11,125 bases of DNA from Candidatus Pacearchaeota archaeon UBA284. Lineage in GTDB: Archaea > Nanobdellota > Nanobdellia > Pacearchaeales > UBA284. The stretch spans positions 1 to 11,125 of the forward strand of contig DAKN01000084.1 in assembly GCA_002499185.1 (NCBI GenBank). The letters are read 5' to 3'. This document shows, piece by piece, positions 6,547 to 11,125 of the stretch. The notes under the pieces are model-generated. The model saw nothing but the letters and a program-made list of their open reading frames with translations. It was not told the DNA's origin and did no database searches. The stretch's first letter is position 1. Every line of letters starts with the position of its first letter. The position numbers were made by a program, and so were the translations under genes.

Positions 6547-7281
6547 TCACCAAATTTTTATTAGCACATTTACATCACAAATTAAATTCGGATTTACAAA
6601 GACTCTTGCCGGAAATTTTCCAGCAGTAACTTGAGCGTTATGTGGAACATAACGCATAAGCCCAGGAATCTTTATTGGCTTCGGAGGATTTTCATGATAA
6701 TCTATGCAATCCCCGATATTTTCAAATTCTATTGTAAAATCTTTTCCTTCTGCAATTTCTTTTTTTAATTGTTCGTAATTTCGAGTATAATTCTTGTTTA
6801 AATTAGAACCTTGTTTGATTTTATTATAATCTAATGCTATCTTTTTTTCTTTTATTGAAAAAACAGAATTTATGTGTTGACAAGTTTCCCCTTCAAAATT
6901 ACCTCCATCCCCACGGTCATCTGCAATTAAAAAGATATAATTACCACTATTACCGTTAATGCTTATAGAATTTTCATTGATTTGATAATCCACCCTGGAA
7001 TTATCTTTCAAAATGTATAAATCATCATCATTAACTCCTTCAGGCAAAATAATTTCAAAACAATTTCCCGCATCATTTACAGTTAGATAATAAACCCCAT
7101 ATTCGATTTGGGTTTCTTTTTTGAAATTGTTTTCAATTGTTGTTAAATAATCCTGTCTTTGAGCAATATCAAATGTAAGAACAAAGTACATTACAACAAT
7201 CAATCCAAAGATAAAAATAAGCATTGCGGCAATGTATTCTATTTGATTAATGCCTTTTTTATTTAACTTTCTTTTTATCAT
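6547..7281 (-). CDS. Pilin-like protein with class III signal (first of pair)
   Basis: A 244-residue precursor beginning MIKRKLNKKG. It is probably cut after Gly10, leaving a mature start INQIEY with glutamate at +5, then a hydrophobic helix to about residue 36. This is a textbook archaeal prepilin/archaellin-type signal, recognised by a PibD/FlaK-type peptidase. The exported domain (37-244) is rich in beta-type sequence and has cysteines at 74, 134, 192 and 235, allowing two disulfides. It ends in CDVNVLIKIW. It lies 36 bases downstream of the HerA-like gene and 13 bases upstream of the second pilin-like gene, with no Shine-Dalgarno sequence. It could be a pilus subunit or a pseudopilin; no assembly ATPase or platform protein of type IV pili is in the window. 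Confidence 0.78.
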   Translation of the reverse strand: MIKRKLNKKGINQIEYIAAMLIFIFGLIVVMYFVLTFDIAQRQDYLTTIENNFKKETQIEYGVYYLTVNDAGNCFEIILPEGVNDDDLYILKDNSRVDYQINENSISINGNSGNYIFLIADDRGDGGNFEGETCQHINSVFSIKEKKIALDYNKIKQGSNLNKNYTRNYEQLKKEIAEGKDFTIEFENIGDCIDYHENPPKPIKIPGLMRYVPHNAQVTAGKFPARVFVNPNLICDVNVLIKIW

Positions 7282-7317
7282 TTTATCTTAAATAATTCGG
7301 TAATTCAATTAAAACAA

Positions 7318-8643
7318 TTAAATTCTCTTTTTGATTTTGATTGCGGTAGGTGCTTCTCCGCCGTGCCAGGTAAATCTTGGCCTTACACGCATTGAATAAA
7401 TTTTTTCAGAATTATCGTCAAGAATAATGCCCGAACCTTTTAATCTAGGCAAGTTATCTAGTTGTGTTTTTATATCAGAAAATAAATAACTCTGCATTAT
7501 GAAATTTAATGCATCAACATCTGGTTTTGCTGTTACTCTGTGGCTTATTACAATATCGCTTTGAGTCATTACATCATGATGTATCTGTCCTGGTTGTTGC
7601 GTTGCCATAACCATTGAAATTCCGGGCTGTCTTCCTTCTCGCAGAAGCTGTATTAATGCATCTGTTGCAGCTGTTTTTCCATTCAAAGGCATGAATTCAT
7701 GAGCTTCATCAATCAAAATCCAAACCATGGGCATTTCTCTTTTTTCCTTGTAATAAAGATAATCCATTCCATGCTGAACAGATTCAACCTCTTCTTTTTT
7801 TCTTGCAGCCATTCTTTCACTAAATATTTTTTTTGAAATTAATCCGATAACTAACGCTCTTACATTAAAAGTCCCTATACTTGAATAGACACTTAAATCC
7901 AAAACAGTCGTTGTTCCTGCTTTGATTAAATCGCTTACGGTTGTTCCTTTTTCTTTTTTCTTTGCAAATAATCCCCATGTTTGCGCTCCTTCCATTAAAT
8001 TAGTAGCAGCATTTTTTGTATCTTGACCAATCGTATTATCTAATTTTATTAAAGTTATTATATCAGTTAAATCAAATTCTTTTCCAGAATCTTTGTATTG
8101 TTCATGCAATTTTGTTACAGTTCTTTGTATAGCTATTGCTATTGAAGAAGTAAAATCAAGATTAAATGTAATAATCCAATCATCTGCGCTTATTTCTGAT
8201 ACCTTTAACGCAAAAGATTTGTCTGCCGGAATTCCTTTTTCTTTAAATTCTTCAAAATATCCTTGGGGAACAAAAACTTGTAATGGGAGTGTTTTTGCAT
8301 CTATATTCCAATCTTTTCTCAATTCCGCTTCTTTTTGATTTTTATAAGCCATCGTCCAAAAAATCCCCATCGTATCAAAAATCAAAACACCAATATTTTG
8401 GCTGACTTCTTGTGGCAAATTAGTAATCTCTTCCGCAATAACTCCTAAAGAATAACTCTTTCCGCTTCCACGTTTTCCAGAAACAAGAACAACATGGCTT
8501 CTCGAAACATCCATCATTACGCGATTGCTTAAACTTGTAAGTTGCCCCATCCTGACATAGTGTTTGCCAAGATAAATTAATCCATCATTTCCAAAAAGCT
8601 TTCTGTCAGATGCATCTCTTCCGATTATTATGTCTTGTGGCAT
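7318..8643 (-). CDS. HerA-like (DUF87/FtsK-HerA superfamily) ATPase
   Basis: A 441-residue hexameric-type P-loop ATPase. Walker A is GKRGSGKS at residues 56-63. Walker B is VWILIDEAHE, with D312 and E313. It is followed by candidate arginine-finger residues in LLREGRQPG (R335, R338) and the sensor region MATQQPG. These are signatures of the HerA/DUF87 family of DNA-pumping or translocase ATPases. Only about 50 residues precede Walker A, so the HAS-barrel of classical HerA is short or degenerate. The usual partner nuclease NurA is not next to it, so a role in end resection is not supported; chromosome or DNA handling and membrane-complex energisation are alternatives. It heads the five-gene - strand cluster. 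The start is decided by the AGAGGT Shine-Dalgarno sequence 4 bases upstream. Confidence 0.9.
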   Translation of the reverse strand: MPQDIIIGRDASDRKLFGNDGLIYLGKHYVRMGQLTSLSNRVMMDVSRSHVVLVSGKRGSGKSYSLGVIAEEITNLPQEVSQNIGVLIFDTMGIFWTMAYKNQKEAELRKDWNIDAKTLPLQVFVPQGYFEEFKEKGIPADKSFALKVSEISADDWIITFNLDFTSSIAIAIQRTVTKLHEQYKDSGKEFDLTDIITLIKLDNTIGQDTKNAATNLMEGAQTWGLFAKKKEKGTTVSDLIKAGTTTVLDLSVYSSIGTFNVRALVIGLISKKIFSERMAARKKEEVESVQHGMDYLYYKEKREMPMVWILIDEAHEFMPLNGKTAATDALIQLLREGRQPGISMVMATQQPGQIHHDVMTQSDIVISHRVTAKPDVDALNFIMQSYLFSDIKTQLDNLPRLKGSGIILDDNSEKIYSMRVRPRFTWHGGEAPTAIKIKKRI

Positions 8644-8647
8644 ATTT

Positions 8648-8653
8648 ACCTCT
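8648..8653 (-). promoter_or_regulatory. Shine-Dalgarno sequence of the HerA-like gene
   Basis: The - strand reads AGAGGT followed by AAAT and the ATG, complementary to the archaeal 16S rRNA 3' end (CCUCC). It is the only clear Shine-Dalgarno sequence among the genes in the window. Confidence 0.7.
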
Positions 8654-8674
8654 TCTTTTTTTAAATATTAGATC

Positions 8675-8699
8675 TTATATATTATATAAATATATAAAA
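8675..8699 (-). promoter_or_regulatory. TATA-rich promoter of the herA-to-rtcB cluster
   Basis: A 25-base stretch of only A and T, made of overlapping TATATA/TTTATA boxes on the - strand. A box here would place the transcription start around 8655-8670, leaving a leader long enough to include the Shine-Dalgarno sequence at 8648-8653. Which of the overlapping boxes is used cannot be told from sequence. Confidence 0.5.
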
Positions 8700-8764
8700 C
8701 AACAAACTTATAAAGGTTACTAACAATTTAAGTTAAAGGCAAAGGAAAAATTAGAAGAAACATT

Positions 8765-8772
8765 TTTAAATA
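8765..8772 (+). promoter_or_regulatory. TATA box of the foldase gene (probably leaderless)
   Basis: TTTAAATA, preceded by purine-rich GAAGAAA as a possible TFB recognition element, is centred about 24 bases before the ATG at 8792. That spacing puts the transcription start at or beside the ATG, so the mRNA is probably leaderless; no Shine-Dalgarno sequence is present. A weaker TATA-like CTTATAAAGG at about 8708-8717 could give a longer leader. Confidence 0.6.
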
Positions 8773-8791
8773 CCTTTTTTATTAAAATAAA

Positions 8792-10300
8792 ATGGAAGAA
8801 GAACAAATAAACAATCCACAACATCACGAACACAACGAACATCACGAGCCTGTTGTTCATACTACAGAACACAAAAATAAGAACAATAAAAAATGGATTT
8901 ACATTGGTTTAGGTGTTTTAATTGTTGCAGCTATTATTTTATTAGTAATTGCATTTTCTGGAAACAAAATAGTTGAAGTTGAAAAATATGATGTTGATTA
9001 TATTCTAAGTTTAACAAATGGTTCAAATATTTTGACAGGAAAAGCAACAGTAACACAAGATTCATTATCTTCAACACTTGGAATTAATTCAGAAAAAATT
9101 AATTCAGAATTGACACAGATGAATGTTGGAGAAGAAAAAACAATAACTCTGAGCCCAGTAGATGCATTCGGAGAATATGACTCAAGTAAAAACATAAGTT
9201 CTGATAGAATTAATAAGATGGAGAGAAAAACCACAATTGATAGGATAATAGATGTTTCATTATCTGATTTTACAGATGTATTTGACGAGCAGCCAATTGT
9301 AGGAAAAACCTATAAATTAAGTTCAGCACCATGGGATTATAAGGTATTAAGCAAAACAGAAGATGAAGTTAAATTATCTATAGAAACAAATGTTGGAAAA
9401 ACAATTCCAAACAGCATATTTTCATCTAAGGTTGTTTCAATTAATGATACAAGCATTGTTTTAGAAATGGAAGGAAACAATACTGTAATTCCAAGCGAGA
9501 ATGGCAACTACGAAGTTACTTTTGATTCAGAATATGTTTATTTTAAATTAACACCAACAATTGGACAAACAATTACTTTAGGAACAATAACTGGAAGAGT
9601 AATTGGTATGACAAATGACAAAATATTCATCGATGCAAACCCAGAATATGCTGGACAAGAAATTATTCTTAAATTAAAACTTGAAAATAAATTCAAGGAA
9701 AAAATATCTTACTCTGGTTCAGGGCACATTGCAGGAGCTCCAACAATGCAAGTTTTCATAATGAGCCATTGTCCATATGGAACACAAATGGTAAAAGGAG
9801 TATTGCCTGTAATGGAAAAATTCAAGGGAAAAGCAAATATTGAAATAAGATTTGTTGGTTATACTATGCACGGGGCACAAGAAGAGCTTGATAATAATAG
9901 GATGATTTGCATAAGAGAAGAACAAAATGCAAAATTAATAGATTATTTGGAATGTTTTGTTTCAAATACAGGAAGCGAGGCAGACAGTAAAAAATGCATA
10001 AGCCAAGTTGGAATAGACAATAATAAATTGGAATCATGTTTAAGTTCAAGAGTTTCAGGATATATGGATGTAGATAAGGAATTGAATACAAAATATGGTG
10101 TTCAAGGTTCTCCAACAGTTGTAATTGACGGAGAAGAAGCAAACATTTATCCAAGAGATGCTCAAAGTGTTGCAAATGCTTTATGCGCAGCATTTAAATC
10201 AAATAAACCAAGCGAATGTTCTTTTAGTTTTTCAACAGCAAACCCTTCACCAGGATTTGGAACCGGTTCCAGCACTTCCAGCGGTGGAAGCTGCGGATAA
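8792..10300 (+). CDS. Membrane-anchored FKBP/SlyD-like isomerase fused to a DsbA/GILT-like thioredoxin domain
   Basis: A 502-residue predicted extracytoplasmic foldase. Residues 1-34 are cytoplasmic, with seven histidines at 11-27, then basic KNKNNKK; 35-55 is the single membrane anchor. Residues about 60-300 look like an SlyD/FKBP prolyl isomerase: MNVGEEKTITLSPVDAFGEY (110-129) and the closing DANPEYAGQEIILKLKL (281-297) match the two halves of that fold, with a long insertion between them like the chaperone (IF) domain. Residues 317-470 are a DsbA/GILT-like thioredoxin fold with SHCPYG at 325-330 and the cis-proline loop GSPT (439-442). The active site has one cysteine (C327), with Gly at the usual second position. 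Further cysteines are at 373, 388, 402, 416, 465, 476 and 501, all on the exported side. A Gly/Ser-rich tail ends in GGSCG. It probably isomerises prolines and handles thiols in envelope proteins. FKBP activity is less certain than the thioredoxin fold. Confidence 0.85.
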   Translation: MEEEQINNPQHHEHNEHHEPVVHTTEHKNKNNKKWIYIGLGVLIVAAIILLVIAFSGNKIVEVEKYDVDYILSLTNGSNILTGKATVTQDSLSSTLGINSEKINSELTQMNVGEEKTITLSPVDAFGEYDSSKNISSDRINKMERKTTIDRIIDVSLSDFTDVFDEQPIVGKTYKLSSAPWDYKVLSKTEDEVKLSIETNVGKTIPNSIFSSKVVSINDTSIVLEMEGNNTVIPSENGNYEVTFDSEYVYFKLTPTIGQTITLGTITGRVIGMTNDKIFIDANPEYAGQEIILKLKLENKFKEKISYSGSGHIAGAPTMQVFIMSHCPYGTQMVKGVLPVMEKFKGKANIEIRFVGYTMHGAQEELDNNRMICIREEQNAKLIDYLECFVSNTGSEADSKKCISQVGIDNNKLESCLSSRVSGYMDVDKELNTKYGVQGSPTVVIDGEEANIYPRDAQSVANALCAAFKSNKPSECSFSFSTANPSPGFGTGSSTSSGGSCG

Positions 10301-10307
10301 AAAAGAA

Positions 10308-10973
10308 TTACCTGCTTCTTTTAACATTAATCTTTGGACAATATTTTCTTATTGGACATTTACTACAGAAAGGTGAAATCGGTTGGCATATTGTTTTTCC
10401 GAACAAAACAAAGAGAGCATTAAATTCTCTCCAGTATTTCTTAGGAAGAATTTTCATTAATGCAAATTCTGTTTGCTCTGGTGTTTTTGTTTTTACCCAG
10501 CCAAGCCTGTTTGGAATCCTATGACAATGTGTATCAATTGGAAGAACAGGTTTGCAGAATGCGAATGATAAAACAATATTTGCTGTTTTTCTTCCAATTC
10601 CTTTTATTGAAAGCAATTCTTCCTCTGTGCTTGGAACTTTTCCATTAAATCTTTTTAGAATTTCTTTTGATACTGATTTTAAAATTCTTGATTTCTTTTT
10701 ATAATGTCCAGAACTATAAATTAATTTTTCAAGTTTTTTAATTGGCAAATTCATGATCTCTTTAGGGGTATCTGCTTCTGCAAACAAATTATTTGAAGCT
10801 TTTTCTGTATTTTTATCCTGTGTTCTCAAACTTAGAAGACAACTGATAAGAATCCTAAAAGGGTCTTCTTTATCGCATCGCATTCTGTTTAATGTAGTTT
10901 TTTCTTTATAATTAAAGTATTTTGCAAGAGTATCCATAATTTTTGGAATATTTCTGATATTTTTCTTAATCAT
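10308..10973 (-). CDS. nth: Endonuclease III, DNA glycosylase/AP lyase
   Basis: This enzyme removes oxidised pyrimidines and cuts the abasic site in base-excision repair. From the ATG at 10973 it is 221 residues, normal for the family. The helix-hairpin-helix LSIKGIGRKTAN carries the catalytic Lys129, and IDTHCHR carries the catalytic Asp147, 18 residues later as in E. coli Nth. The C-terminal [4Fe-4S] cluster is intact as C196-x6-C203-x2-C206-x5-C212. The frame also has a TTG three codons upstream (10982); ATG is preferred, and neither has a Shine-Dalgarno sequence. It starts 18 bases after the HtpX-like stop, so the two are probably co-transcribed. Its stop is 7 bases from the stop of the convergent foldase gene. 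Confidence 0.96.
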   Translation of the reverse strand: MIKKNIRNIPKIMDTLAKYFNYKEKTTLNRMRCDKEDPFRILISCLLSLRTQDKNTEKASNNLFAEADTPKEIMNLPIKKLEKLIYSSGHYKKKSRILKSVSKEILKRFNGKVPSTEEELLSIKGIGRKTANIVLSFAFCKPVLPIDTHCHRIPNRLGWVKTKTPEQTEFALMKILPKKYWREFNALFVLFGKTICQPISPFCSKCPIRKYCPKINVKRSR

Positions 10974-10991
10974 TTTATTCAATTAAAAATC

Positions 10992-11125
10992 TTACATTGA
11001 TTCCAATGCTTTTAATCTGTTTTTTACAGAAGGGTGTGTTTGAAATAATTCAATAAAACTTTCTTTTTTTGTTTTTGAGAAAAACATTGGTGCAACGGCA
11101 CTTGGAACACTTAATACTTCATGAT
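10992..11125 (-). CDS. htpX: HtpX-like M48 metalloprotease, C-terminal end (partial)
   Basis: The - strand frame entering from the right edge is open to a TAA at 10992-10994 and gives 43 residues. It contains HEVLSVPSAVAPMFFS and ends LFQTHPSVKNRLKALESM. The THPxxxxRLxxL ending is the C-terminal signature of HtpX-type M48 membrane proteases, which degrade misfolded membrane proteins under envelope stress. The HExxH zinc site and membrane helices lie outside the window, so activity cannot be judged. It is co-directional with nth. Confidence 0.8.
   Translation of the reverse strand, partial: HEVLSVPSAVAPMFFSKTKKESFIELFQTHPSVKNRLKALESM

Noticed and set aside
7318..8643. Calling the ATPase a confirmed HerA of the HerA-NurA end-resection pair
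   Set aside because: The N-terminal barrel is short and no NurA-like nuclease is adjacent, so only the superfamily level is supported.
9719..10193. - strand open frames inside the foldase gene
   Set aside because: They overlap the conserved CPYG and cis-Pro region on the other strand, and their translations are His/Tyr/Cys/Leu-rich with no family resemblance.
10125..10376. + strand frame overlapping the end of the foldase gene and the start of the region antisense to nth
   Set aside because: It runs in another frame through the foldase C-terminus and then antisense to the Fe-S cluster region of nth, with no start signal of its own.
1..11125. CRISPR array, insertion sequence, tRNA, rRNA or intein
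   Set aside because: I saw no regularly spaced repeats, transposase-like protein, terminal inverted repeats around a gene, cloverleaf or conserved rRNA stretch; RtcB, which often carries inteins elsewhere, is uninterrupted here.

Overview
The window looks like a piece of a small-genome archaeon of the DPANN type (Woesearchaeota/Pacearchaeota-like is my best guess, from style rather than from any search). The DNA is strongly AT-rich. The genes include an archaeal-style archease-RtcB pair, a HerA/DUF87 ATPase, prepilin-like proteins with class III signal sequences, and a giant CARDB surface protein. Promoters have archaeal TATA boxes, one transcript is probably leaderless, and only one start (the HerA-like gene) has a clear Shine-Dalgarno sequence.

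Layout. Positions 1-111 hold the 3' end of an unrecognised + strand gene. It faces a 1217-residue, cysteine-rich, double-membrane-anchored surface protein on the - strand (250-3903). Positions 3904-4178 are non-coding and hold the surface gene's promoter, several inverted repeats, and two hairpins with a T-tract that probably terminate the neighbouring operon. A - strand cluster follows, in transcription order: HerA-like ATPase (8643-7318), two pilin-like proteins (7281-6547 and 6533-6078), archease (6058-5627) and RtcB RNA ligase (5618-4179). A divergent promoter region (8644-8791) separates this cluster from a + strand gene (8792-10300). That gene encodes a membrane-anchored fusion of an SlyD/FKBP-like prolyl isomerase and a DsbA/GILT-like thioredoxin fold. 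Convergent to it, with only 7 bases between the stop codons, lies endonuclease III (10973-10308), preceded by the C-terminal end of an HtpX-like M48 protease (11125-10992).

How the genes fit together. Archease and RtcB form the tRNA-splicing and RNA-repair ligation module. Endonuclease III does base-excision repair. The remaining theme is the cell envelope: a surface protein with about 64 cysteines, two pilin-like proteins with a few cysteines, a membrane protease of the HtpX quality-control family, and a membrane-tethered foldase joining prolyl isomerase and thiol-redox domains. The most interesting points are that foldase, which has a one-cysteine CPYG active site and a terminal cysteine tail; the surface protein's architecture and cytoplasmic tail; and the operon that links pilin-like genes to a HerA-type ATPase and to RNA ligation. 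I see no CRISPR array, transposon, tRNA or rRNA.
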